A stretch of 64,000 nt of DNA, from the NCBI GenBank assembly GCA_963708205.1, contig OY970196.1, forward strand, positions 62,001-126,000, in the 5' to 3' direction. Origin of the DNA: CAVYTF01 sp963708205. Lineage in GTDB: Bacteria; Bacteroidota; Bacteroidia; Chitinophagales; Chitinophagaceae. This document shows, one piece after another, positions 17,401 to 25,395 of this stretch. A model generated the notes under the pieces. The model searched no databases. It worked only from the letters and a program-made list of their open reading frames with translations, and had not been told where the DNA came from. Each line of letters begins with the position of its first letter. Position 1 is the first letter of the stretch. A program made the position numbers and the translations under genes.

Positions 17401-17584
17401 AAACATTTGTATCGTTTACCGCTGTGTTTCCATAATTTAACAAATCCTGATTGCCATAATTTGCGTCCATGATTATAGTAACAGGTGTAGAACTCTCCTG
17501 AATAAAATCAGGTGTCCAGGAAAGCAACTGAGCATTTGCAGAAAAAACAAGAAGCAACAAAGGGATTGGAAAAAATTTTTTCAT
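14417..17584 (-). CDS. Secreted GH13 alpha-amylase-family protein with T9SS sorting domain
   Basis: A 1055-residue exported protein with a signal peptide ending ANA. N-terminal beta modules include a CBM48-like segment near residue 290 (IVMGDFNNWTASSKYLM). The GH13 barrel starts near 400 (NLSIYELLVRDF); the nucleophile is in GFRFDLAG (Asp 562), the acid/base Glu in CILESF, and the third site in AESHDEERV. Region I reads VIMDLAMAD (Asp 485) where the family has DxxxNH, so the usual Asn-His is missing. After an amylase C-domain come a fibronectin-like module (YYAVERSADGINFNSIG) and a C-terminal Por/T9SS domain (VYPNPSVAGS). It probably binds or cuts alpha-glucans at the cell surface. ATG at 17584 preferred over TTG. 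Confidence 0.9.
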   Translation of the reverse strand: MKKFFPIPLLLLVFSANAQLLSWTPDFIQESSTPVTIIMDANYGNQDLLNYGNTAVNDTNVYVHTGVITNLSNGQWAHVSSVWGSSGPAAAAFRATYLGNNKWSFTITGGLRSFYGLTNPNETILKIAILFRNGSGSLAQRNADGSDMFVPVYGSGLYARIDNPYRQPKFVPVPEPITKNIGDNLPIVAKASLASTINVYFNGSLISTATSATKDSTNTTIIDSGYQTIIAKDTLNSSSNSDTLSFYVYPANNVAAIPSGDHEGINYEAGDTSATLVLYAPLKKTIIVMGDFNNWTASSKYLMNVTPDGNYFWIRLTGLTPGTQYAYQYLIDNTLQLADYNSELVLDKDVDQSPIVKQNFPGLEAFPSQAAGTLATVLQTGQAPYMWNDGGFVKPDKRNLSIYELLVRDFVATESWNTLADTLNYLKKLGINAIEVMPFNNFEGASSWGYNSNFFFAPDKVYGTPTALKHFVDVCHQTGMAVIMDLAMADVSGSSPLVQMYFNSTTNTPTTQNPWLDSIPKISPSIIVGSQFNDSSQANITLRNRVYASWINNYHIDGFRFDLAGSYTSRQYPVNDPNYTWQSTYDTSRLNTWNNIYSSLQNIKPNTYCILESFVNQQEQIDYTNAGMMTWWVGDENGPFTQAAMGYNTNWDFSGGIYSYSGLSQPGLVTYAESHDEERVQYKNQAYGNSSGSYNVKDTATGLMRDAMVASFWAMIPGPKMMYEFEELGYGYSINTCSDGVTINNSCRTSPKPIRWDYLQNPNRLALHNIYSKLLNLKINPAYFSTFSTGSVNKNLSGAVKWMSVYSTALQVMVYGNFDVVQQTGTVSFPSTGTWYNFFTGADTTITSTSLTNVTLAPGQYAVYVNNASALAVSWLSFTANASADKSILNWSVNANSEVNGNYYAVERSADGINFNSIGTVAVLKTSNAVDHYTFTDAQPLSGTNYYRIKEVDKDGKFIYSGIASVTFSSAQNLWKVYPNPSVAGSNAALHLQSSFAKLTLQLSDASGKILFRYTTTNVAAGTVINIPSSGLAKGLYLLKIDTDKAGNTEKIIVY

Positions 17585-17677
17585 GAGAAGCAATTGTATA
17601 TTTAAAATTATGAGAGGTTAAAAGAATACAATACAAAAATGTGTAATTTTTACGCAACTACAAAAAATGATTTTTGA

Positions 17678-19537
17678 TTATTTCTTTAATTCAAAAATCA
17701 ACATTGTTTTTAGTGGAATAGAAATGTTTGATGTCGTTGAGAAAACTTCTTTGGTTAAAATATTTTCAGCAGCGGAAAAATTATTTGTTCGTTCAATATA
17801 TTTTTTAAAATCAACCTTCATTTCTTTTTCAGCAGTATTCATTACGCACATAATTGTTTGTTGTTCATCATACCGGAAATAAACATACAATCCATCAACC
17901 GGAACGTATTGCATCAACTTTCCTGTTTTCAATGCTGAAGAATTTTTTCTAAAATTTGCAAGTGTTTTAATTAAATTTTGCATTGCAAGTTGAGAACTAT
18001 CCAAGCCTTCTCCGTTAAATGCATTCACTTTATCATTGTTCCATCCGCCCGGAAAGTCGCGCCGCACAAGGCCGTCAGGGTTTGTAACGCCTTTCATCAA
18101 TACTTCATCTCCATAATACATTTCAGGAATGCCACGCTCAGTAAGCAACCACTCAAAAGCCATTTTATCTTTATTAAGATCTTCTCCGACAACTGAAAAG
18201 ATTCTGCTCAGGTCATGGTTGTCAACGAAGATGCAATTACGCATCGGGTCTTTTAATAAAAAATCATTACTCAATGTTTCGTACAATTTATTTACTCCCT
18301 CTGACCATCCGAAATTATCATTCAATGCAGGATAAATTCCATCAAACAAACATTGAAAATCTGTTGCGCCCTGCAGATTGCTTTTAAATTTTAAATTGAT
18401 ATTGTTATCTGTAAAATATGCCTGGTTTGCTGTGCCATGCACCCATGTTTCGCCAAACATTGTTATGTGCGGATACTCGGCAACAAGCGCAGCATTGCAA
18501 CGATTCATGAAATTGAGATCGTTATAAATATAGGTGTCTATGCGCCAGCCATCAACGCCAAATTCTTCTACACACCAGATGGCATGCTGAATTAAAAAAT
18601 TTGCAACATAAGGATTGCTTTGATTGAGGTCAGGCATCTCTCTTGTAAACCAACCATCGCTCATTATTTTTGTTTCTGAAGGCGCAGCATAAGGATCGAA
18701 TAAAGTCTGATCCTTATAACTTGTTTGCGTGTAAGTTGGCCATTGATGCAACCAATCTTTTGAAGGACCATCCTGCACCAAAAAATTATACAAACCAACA
18801 TGATTATATACTGCATCCTGAATCAATTTCATTCCACGATCATGCAATGCATCACTTAATTTTTTATACATTTCTGCGCCACCAAAACGAGGTTCAATAA
18901 TATAATGATTTGTAAAAGCATAGCCATGTTCCGTTCTTCTCGGCATATCATTTTCAATTACCGGCGTAAGCCACAACGTAGTAACACCAAGCCTTTGCAG
19001 ATAATCAAGATGATTGATGATGCCTTGGAAATCTCCACCATGCCGTAAATAAATTGAATCGCGATTTAAAGATTGATCGCGCATTCCTGCAATTCTATCA
19101 TTGGTTTCATCACCATTGCTGAAACGGTCAGGCATCAATAAATAAATAAAATCTGAAGCAGTAATTCCTTGTGCATATTTTGTTCCATTACCATCTCTTC
19201 GTGGTTTAAGTTGCCATTGAACAGAAGTTGATTTTCCATTGTTGTTGAAAGCAATACTTACATTTCCGGGTTTTGCATTTGGTGAAATAGTTACATCAAC
19301 CGAAAGATATTTTCCATTTTCAAATCGATGTGTATTGGCAAAAGAAACGCCGGGATATTTGATGGATATGTTTTCTTTATAAAAATTACTATCATCACTT
19401 CTGATAAGCAACTGCACTTTATTCCACTTCATTCCAACCCACCAATTCGTTGGATAGATCTGTATATTTTGTGAAAAAGAAAATGAAGAAAAAAGAAAAA
19501 AGAAAAATGTAAAAAATGCAGTTGAATATTTTCTCAT
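17678..19537 (-). CDS. SusA-like GH13 neopullulanase/cyclomaltodextrinase
   Basis: A 619-residue exported GH13 enzyme with a signal peptide (about residues 1-22, ending SFSQ). An N-terminal cyclomaltodextrinase N-domain (IQIYPTNWWVGMKWNKVQLL) is followed by the catalytic barrel: region I LIQDAVYNHVG, region II DGWRIDTYIY (nucleophile Asp 334), region III MFGETWVHG (acid/base Glu 363), region IV FVDNHDLSR (Asp 442). A cyclomaltodextrinase C-terminal beta domain closes the protein. In Bacteroides the related SusA cuts maltodextrins in the periplasm; the same role is likely here. The domain set is complete and all catalytic residues are present, unlike the neighbouring GH13 protein. Confidence 0.93.
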   Translation of the reverse strand: MRKYSTAFFTFFFFLFSSFSFSQNIQIYPTNWWVGMKWNKVQLLIRSDDSNFYKENISIKYPGVSFANTHRFENGKYLSVDVTISPNAKPGNVSIAFNNNGKSTSVQWQLKPRRDGNGTKYAQGITASDFIYLLMPDRFSNGDETNDRIAGMRDQSLNRDSIYLRHGGDFQGIINHLDYLQRLGVTTLWLTPVIENDMPRRTEHGYAFTNHYIIEPRFGGAEMYKKLSDALHDRGMKLIQDAVYNHVGLYNFLVQDGPSKDWLHQWPTYTQTSYKDQTLFDPYAAPSETKIMSDGWFTREMPDLNQSNPYVANFLIQHAIWCVEEFGVDGWRIDTYIYNDLNFMNRCNAALVAEYPHITMFGETWVHGTANQAYFTDNNINLKFKSNLQGATDFQCLFDGIYPALNDNFGWSEGVNKLYETLSNDFLLKDPMRNCIFVDNHDLSRIFSVVGEDLNKDKMAFEWLLTERGIPEMYYGDEVLMKGVTNPDGLVRRDFPGGWNNDKVNAFNGEGLDSSQLAMQNLIKTLANFRKNSSALKTGKLMQYVPVDGLYVYFRYDEQQTIMCVMNTAEKEMKVDFKKYIERTNNFSAAENILTKEVFSTTSNISIPLKTMLIFELKK

Positions 19538-19560
19538 AAAAATTATTTACAAATATTATT

Positions 19561-19602
19561 AAAAAAAAATTACACGAACTTATCTTAATAAAATTCGTGT
19601 AA
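19561..19602 (-). terminator. Rho-independent terminator
   Basis: TTACACGAA (19570-19578) and TTCGTGTAA (19594-19602) form a 9-bp stem; on the minus strand a run of nine T follows (19561-19569). It ends transcripts of the lipoprotein and probably the SLC45-type transporter before the SusA-like gene, which must then have its own promoter. Confidence 0.8.
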
Positions 19603-19632
19603 TCTCTTTAAATTATTGAAATAAAAAAATTT

Positions 19633-20238
19633 CTATTTCAGATCTTTGAGCTTATCAAGATCAAGCGCATTGGCAAATGATTTTAAATTATCTAATCCTG
19701 TATTTTCGCCTGTGAGGCTTACCCAGAAACGATCTGCGATGGTAAAGCTTTCTGTATAAGTATTCTCATCTTTCTTATATTCTTCAATTCCTTTTGAGCC
19801 CATAAAGGTTACGGTTTTTGTGTAGCCATTATCATCTTCATGATCCATATTTAAGCGTGTGAGAAAACTCATGCTGTAAAATGCTGAGCCCGCATCTCCG
19901 GCGCAATCGTAGATAGCGACAGTATATTTTGTCGTATCATCTTTTTTATATTCAGCGTTGCCAACGGCATAACCCATAGAATTATTTACATCAAAAGAAG
20001 AACGGTTCAACCCCATCACTGCATCAGGGAAAAAAGATTTCAAAGCATCGTTACTTAATGGTTGCAGTTTTTTCAATTCTTCTGCTCTTTTTTGATATGC
20101 ATCACTATTGTCCTTCATTGCTGAAACTACTGAAGACATTGATGGAGTGCCTGATGAATCAGTTTCTGTTTTGCTTCCAAAATGACAAGAGCTGATTGAT
20201 GTAATAAGCAGAACAGCAGAGATAAAATGTTTTTTCAT
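19633..20238 (-). CDS. Putative lipoprotein, unknown function
   Basis: A 201-residue protein with a lipoprotein signal (MKKHFISAVLLITSISSC, Cys at about residue 18) and a Ser/Thr/Asp linker. The mature domain contains LSNDALKSFFPDAVMGLNRS and NAEYKKDDTTKYTVAIYDCAG; the pattern of an amphipathic Lys-rich helix then small beta domain is found in uncharacterised Bacteroidota lipoproteins. It lies 40 bases downstream of the SLC45-like transporter on the same strand and before a strong terminator, so the two are probably co-transcribed. No function can be assigned. Confidence 0.7.
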   Translation of the reverse strand: MKKHFISAVLLITSISSCHFGSKTETDSSGTPSMSSVVSAMKDNSDAYQKRAEELKKLQPLSNDALKSFFPDAVMGLNRSSFDVNNSMGYAVGNAEYKKDDTTKYTVAIYDCAGDAGSAFYSMSFLTRLNMDHEDDNGYTKTVTFMGSKGIEEYKKDENTYTESFTIADRFWVSLTGENTGLDNLKSFANALDLDKLKDLK

Positions 20239-20278
20239 AACAAGTGTTTTGTTTTGAGAATTGGTTTTATTTTAAAAA

Positions 20279-21625
20279 TTATTCTTTGGTTTTTATAACA
20301 AGCTTTGCGCAAATGCCGGCAATAATCATAGATGCGCCTGCAACACCAACAACATTAATTGCTTTATCACCTGCCAATGATAATATTACACCTCCCAATA
20401 AACCCGCAGCAATTTGCGGGATGGTAATGGTTGCATTAAAAATTCCCATGTACACACCAGTTTGTTTTGGTGGCAATGTTGAAGATAAAATTGCATAAGG
20501 CAAAGCAAGTATTGCAGCCCATGAAATTCCCAAGCCGATCATTGGAACAAGAAGAACATATTTGTTTGTAATAAACATCATAGACATTAAACCCAAACCT
20601 CCTAATACCAATGATAACATATAAGTATTTTTTCTTCCAAATTTATTTGCGATCGATGAAAGCACCAAGGAATATAAAGCTGCAAATAAACTGTATGCAG
20701 CAAAGATTACACCCGTCCAATTGCCGGCATCATTGAATGCTTTTGATTGTGCATCTGTTGTATTCCAAATGTTTTGGGCAATGCCTTGTGTTGTATAAAC
20801 CCACATTAAAAATAAAGCGAACCAAGAAAAAAATTGCGTTACTGCAAGCTGCATCATAGTTGTTGGAATATTTTTAAGCAGCGTCAAAAAAGAAACTTTT
20901 GTTTTTTCTTCAATATCAATGTTGTGATATTTTGCATAATCTTCCGGCGGATATTCTCTTGTTCGGAATGCTGTCCACAACACAGTTAATAACAAAGCGC
21001 CGCCACCAAAATAAAACGACCAGATAACTGTCGGTGCTACTTTTGCGCCGAGCGCAGGCTCATTCGCAACACCAATCCATGTCAATAGAAATGGAAGAAT
21101 AGAACCAACAACTGCTCCTGCATTTATTAAAAAACTTTGCACAGAATATCCCTGGTTGCGTTGCGAGTCACCAACCATATCACTAACCAAAGCTCTGAAA
21201 GGTTGCATGGTTACATTGAATGATGTATCCATCAGCAACAACATCGTTGCACCAAAAAATAAGGGTGGTAATATTTCTGCAAAGTGTTCAGAGTTCGGCA
21301 TAAAGAACATAGCACATGCTGAAACTATTGAACCTCCTAAAATAAAAGGAATTCTGCGTCCTAGCTTTGTCCATGTTTTATCGCTCGACATGCCAACAAT
21401 TGGCTGTACAAAAAATCCCGCTAAAGGTGCGGCAAGCCAGAATAAACTGAGATGATGCGGATCTGCGCCAACCGCAGAAAGTATGCGGCTTGTGTTTGCA
21501 TTTTGCAGTGAATAACCAATTTGTACACCAAGAAATCCAAAACTAATATTCCATATTTGCGCAAAGCTTAATCTTGGTTTTGGTACCGTGCCTACTGCAC
21601 TTTTCATTGGAGCTGATACTGCCAT
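20279..21625 (-). CDS. SLC45-type MFS maltose/maltodextrin transporter
   Basis: A 448-residue, twelve-helix major facilitator. The N-terminal FLGVQIGYSLQNANTSRIL and PLAGFFVQPIVGMSSDKTW, then GRRIPFILGG, match the SLC45/glycoside-pentoside-hexuronide-like maltose transporters found with amylase genes in Bacteroidota. A cytoplasmic loop of about 40 residues (EYPPEDYAKYHN) splits the two halves. Its place among two GH13 genes and glgB supports uptake of maltose or short maltodextrins released by the SusA-like enzyme. Family call is firm; substrate is inferred from context. Confidence 0.88.
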   Translation of the reverse strand: MAVSAPMKSAVGTVPKPRLSFAQIWNISFGFLGVQIGYSLQNANTSRILSAVGADPHHLSLFWLAAPLAGFFVQPIVGMSSDKTWTKLGRRIPFILGGSIVSACAMFFMPNSEHFAEILPPLFFGATMLLLMDTSFNVTMQPFRALVSDMVGDSQRNQGYSVQSFLINAGAVVGSILPFLLTWIGVANEPALGAKVAPTVIWSFYFGGGALLLTVLWTAFRTREYPPEDYAKYHNIDIEEKTKVSFLTLLKNIPTTMMQLAVTQFFSWFALFLMWVYTTQGIAQNIWNTTDAQSKAFNDAGNWTGVIFAAYSLFAALYSLVLSSIANKFGRKNTYMLSLVLGGLGLMSMMFITNKYVLLVPMIGLGISWAAILALPYAILSSTLPPKQTGVYMGIFNATITIPQIAAGLLGGVILSLAGDKAINVVGVAGASMIIAGICAKLVIKTKE

Positions 21626-21715
21626 GGCAAACTTTTAAAAATATTTTTGTGTAATGTAAATATGAATTGTAAAAGTGCAAAATAAAAAATGAATTGTATG
21701 TGGCAGATAAGATAA

Positions 21716-22465
21716 TTATATCATGATCTGTCTTTGATAGCGCTTACCCCATTTGCCCCATTTCTTTATAAGATCTTTTAATGTATTGAGCAATGCTGCT
21801 GAAGTTATTTTGGTGCCTTTTGTTGGCGGCACAAGTTGGGCATCAGTAATTTTATCTGCGTAAACTTTTGTAGCAAACCATGTGATATGTTCATGCGGCA
21901 AAGCAAGCCCAAGTATCATTCCCGGCAAGCCGTTGAAAGATTCCGGGCCGCCTGAAGTTGTAATTTCATCAGTATAATAAGCAACAACATAAATGGAATC
22001 CATAAAAATTGCATTGGCTCTTCTGCAATCAAAGCCTGCAATAGTGCGGGTTTCATCAGTTATCTTCCATTTTATTTTTCGTGTTGAATCATTGATCAAA
22101 AACGTTTGTTCAAAAACATTTTTTTGACTGATGCTTAAAGAATCGTGGAGATTTGTATAAACAATATTATCTTCTGCAGGTGGCTGCTCCCAAAGCTTAT
22201 TGTTATCAGGATTTTCGCGACCTGGCTTGAACAAAGTTTTATTATTATTAAATTGAAGATCGAAGTATGTGACTTTAAATTGCGGCAATGTTTTTCTTAC
22301 CCAATCTTTCCATGTATCATCATCTTCATCATCTGCCTGTGCCCAAAGACTTACTTTTTTTTCAAACTCAATTCTCCCCTGCGATAAAAAAATTTCATTT
22401 TGTGCATGAATATTTTTTGTAAGAAATATTATGGCTATTAAAATAAAAAATGAAATATGTTTCAT
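21716..22465 (-). CDS. GLPGLI family protein
   Basis: A 249-residue exported protein with a signal peptide (about residues 1-21, ending IHA). The family signature appears as FNGLPGMILGLALP (about residues 179-192), preceded by the conserved CRRANA segment after AGFD. GLPGLI proteins are a Bacteroidota family of unknown function usually coded next to an outer-membrane barrel protein with a CarboxypepD_reg domain, which is the case here (22 bases downstream of it). The two are likely to act together in the envelope. Confidence 0.88.
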   Translation of the reverse strand: MKHISFFILIAIIFLTKNIHAQNEIFLSQGRIEFEKKVSLWAQADDEDDDTWKDWVRKTLPQFKVTYFDLQFNNNKTLFKPGRENPDNNKLWEQPPAEDNIVYTNLHDSLSISQKNVFEQTFLINDSTRKIKWKITDETRTIAGFDCRRANAIFMDSIYVVAYYTDEITTSGGPESFNGLPGMILGLALPHEHITWFATKVYADKITDAQLVPPTKGTKITSAALLNTLKDLIKKWGKWGKRYQRQIMI

Positions 22466-22487
22466 AAAGTTTTAAAGAATTATTTGT

Positions 22488-25259
22488 TTAGTGTCCCGGC
22501 GCTTTTGTTCCGGCTTTATTAAAGTTCCAGGAAACGGACAATAGAAAATATCTCCTGATAGTACTGTAAGTATTTTGTGAAATGAAATTGCTGTTTACTG
22601 TTCTGTTGAAACCAATGTTCTGATCGAGTAAATCATTACCAACAACTTTTACGAGCAACTTATCATTTCTTAAAAATGTTCTTCCGATCCATGCATTCCA
22701 TAAAATCACATTTGTATTATTATTAAATGCCGGAGTTTTTTGTTTTAAATTAAAATCGCAATCTGTACGAATTTGAAATTTGTGCGGCAGATACAATAAA
22801 AGAGAAGGATCAGTATCGAAAGCAAAATAGTGAATCTGCAAACTTTGCTGTATAGAAGAATTACTTGTTGTGTAAGTGATAGAAGGATTAAAATTAAAAC
22901 TGTATTTTTTTTCTTTATCTTTTTCAAAACCAAAGCCAACAGTATAATCGGCGCTCTGGGTAATATTCAAAAGATTATTTACCACACTTACATTTCTATA
23001 ACTGTTTATGTCTGAAAAAAGCCAGGAGTTTAGATCATACTTTTTTATTTTGTAATCATAATTCAAATGCAAACCATAAGAATGGTCTCCATTTACGTTG
23101 ATATATTGATTGATAGTTCTTCCGAAAGAATCAACATAAGATTTATTTCCAATAAAATTTTCAGTGAAGCCGTAGTTGATTCCAATATAAATACCTCTTT
23201 GTTTAAGCACTTTATAATCACGAAAACTCAACGATAAATTATTTTGAAAAGCAGGCTTTAAGGCTGTATTTCCAAGCGTTAAATTCAAAGGATCAATGTT
23301 TGTTAGCACGGGCTGAAGCTCCTGTATAGTTGGCTGCACGGTAGCACCATAATAATTAAACCAAAAAGAGCGTTCCTGCGAAAATTGGTAAGAAGCATTG
23401 GCATACGGATACCAGTTTACAAATTTCCTGCTGAGAGAAGAATCATCAATTTCATTTTGCTGTGTGTAGCTTGAGTAGCCAACATCTGTTCCAAAATTCA
23501 TTTTAAATTTCTTTTGATATAAGCTATAAGCTGCGCCACCTTTATTAGTAAGAATATTAAACAAATAATCGCTGCTGTATAAACTGTCAAGAGCAGAGTA
23601 TTTTCCATCAGCTCCTTTATTATAAGATTTCACTGAAGCATTGCTGTTGTTGATAATTACACCATAATTAATAACCAGCGAAGACACTTTGCTTAAAGGT
23701 TCCGTGTATGCAAGCTTTGCATTAAACAAGATGCTTTCGCTGCTGTTCGTTTTATACTGATCAGTTATTGTATCCTGTGTAAGAATGTTTTTTAAATAAA
23801 AATTATTGGCAGAATATAAATAACCTGTTGAAGTGTTATTACTGTAATTTTCCCTCAGGTTGAATGAAAGTGTTCTTCCTTTTTTCTTAAATTTTTTTCG
23901 GAAAATAATGTTACTGTTTACTGTTCTATTATCGCCAATCGCTGAGGTTCTTCTAAAAGCATTATTAACCAAAGAGCTGTCGCTGGCACGGCTTTCAGAG
24001 GAATCGAGCAAATTGGTAATTTTATGATCATCGCCGCCGTCAGCGCTAATTTTTATAGAAGACATAGAATCTAGCTGGTATTCATACGAAACATTTGCCC
24101 TGTTGCGAAGAATCTTATTCGCAAATATTTGCTTATCGTTATTGAAGTATAAAGTATCGGGCAAAATATACTCTGACTGCGTGGCACTGTTACCATTTAC
24201 ATGAAGTTGAAGTATCTTATAATTCGCATTCAACGATTCTTTATCATCATTCCATTTATCATTATAATGCAATCCTGCGGTTTGTATAATCGGATATCCT
24301 TGTCCTGTGTATGTTCCTCTCCATGAATCTAGCGGGTCTGAAGTATTTATATTTATACCTTCTTCCGGATCTGAATTGGCAAAAGGATTATCACCGTAAT
24401 TATCCATATCCTGCCAATTTAAACCTGCCGTTCCTATGTTTGATACAATACCATAAAACCCAAATTTGTTTTTATTCTTAAAATCATTCAGCATTAGCTG
24501 GCTATCATTATAGCCATCAGTTCCCGCACTGGCATTGGCTTTGCCAAAATAACCATTCTTTTTACTATCTTTTAATTTCAGATTAATTGTCTTTTCTTTT
24601 CTACCATCATCAATGCCAGTAAAAATTGCCTGATCAGTTTTTTTATCATAGATCTGAACCTTATCAACCATATCTGCATTTAGATTTTGCGTAACAAGTG
24701 TCGGATCATCACCAAAAAATTCTTCACCATCTACTAAAACTTTTTTTACTTTTTCACCTTGAGCAGTAATATTTCCATCTTTATCAATTTGTATTCCCGG
24801 CAGTTTTTTTAAAAGATCCTCAACAGTCGCATTAGGCTGCACTTTAAAGCTGTCTGCTGCAAACTCAGTCGTATCGCCTTTTATGCGTATTGCGCTTACA
24901 ATATTTCTAACAATTACATCTTTCAGCAAATTTGCTTTTAAGATCATGACTAACTTTCCAAGATCAATTCGCGAAAAATCGTTCAGTAAAATATGATCTG
25001 TATAATCTGCATATTGTGGGTAAGTGATAAGTAAAATATATTTTCCCGAATCGAGATTCTTAATTTCAAAATTTCCTTTGTCATCGCTTCGCGTGAATTT
25101 TATTAAAATAGAATCTTTCTCGCGAAGTATTGATATCACTGCATTTGAGAGGTTTTGTTTATTAATGGTATCGTTTATAATACCTTTTATGTCTGCATGT
25201 TGAGCATTAGAAATGATGAAAGCAAATGAAAAGAAAATGATAAGCAGTAGTTTCTTCAT
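22488..25259 (-). CDS. CarboxypepD_reg outer-membrane beta-barrel (TonB-receptor-like) protein
   Basis: A 923-residue outer-membrane protein. Signal peptide (MKKLLLIIFFSFAFIISNAQ), then a CarboxypepD regulatory-like Ig domain (HADIKGIINDTINKQNLSNA), a plug-like domain with TVEDLLKKLPGIQIDKDGNI and VLVDGEEFFGDDP, and a long C-terminal barrel of alternating aromatic strands ending RRYFLLSVSWNFNK. The family is annotated as outer membrane beta-barrel or TonB-dependent receptor-like; a TonB box is not obvious. ATG at 25259 sits at the signal peptide; an upstream in-frame codon would add a polar lead. Co-directional with the GLPGLI gene. Cargo unknown. Confidence 0.88.
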   Translation of the reverse strand: MKKLLLIIFFSFAFIISNAQHADIKGIINDTINKQNLSNAVISILREKDSILIKFTRSDDKGNFEIKNLDSGKYILLITYPQYADYTDHILLNDFSRIDLGKLVMILKANLLKDVIVRNIVSAIRIKGDTTEFAADSFKVQPNATVEDLLKKLPGIQIDKDGNITAQGEKVKKVLVDGEEFFGDDPTLVTQNLNADMVDKVQIYDKKTDQAIFTGIDDGRKEKTINLKLKDSKKNGYFGKANASAGTDGYNDSQLMLNDFKNKNKFGFYGIVSNIGTAGLNWQDMDNYGDNPFANSDPEEGININTSDPLDSWRGTYTGQGYPIIQTAGLHYNDKWNDDKESLNANYKILQLHVNGNSATQSEYILPDTLYFNNDKQIFANKILRNRANVSYEYQLDSMSSIKISADGGDDHKITNLLDSSESRASDSSLVNNAFRRTSAIGDNRTVNSNIIFRKKFKKKGRTLSFNLRENYSNNTSTGYLYSANNFYLKNILTQDTITDQYKTNSSESILFNAKLAYTEPLSKVSSLVINYGVIINNSNASVKSYNKGADGKYSALDSLYSSDYLFNILTNKGGAAYSLYQKKFKMNFGTDVGYSSYTQQNEIDDSSLSRKFVNWYPYANASYQFSQERSFWFNYYGATVQPTIQELQPVLTNIDPLNLTLGNTALKPAFQNNLSLSFRDYKVLKQRGIYIGINYGFTENFIGNKSYVDSFGRTINQYINVNGDHSYGLHLNYDYKIKKYDLNSWLFSDINSYRNVSVVNNLLNITQSADYTVGFGFEKDKEKKYSFNFNPSITYTTSNSSIQQSLQIHYFAFDTDPSLLLYLPHKFQIRTDCDFNLKQKTPAFNNNTNVILWNAWIGRTFLRNDKLLVKVVGNDLLDQNIGFNRTVNSNFISQNTYSTIRRYFLLSVSWNFNKAGTKAPGH

Positions 25260-25395
25260 TATGCAGAATTGAGGAGAGAAAGTTTTGCGAAATGAAGTTG
25301 ACAAAAATGTTTTACAAACCAATTTTACTATTCCTAATTTTACGTTAATGGTATTTACTAATTTCTCCAGTTTTCCGAAACTTTAAAACGATTGC

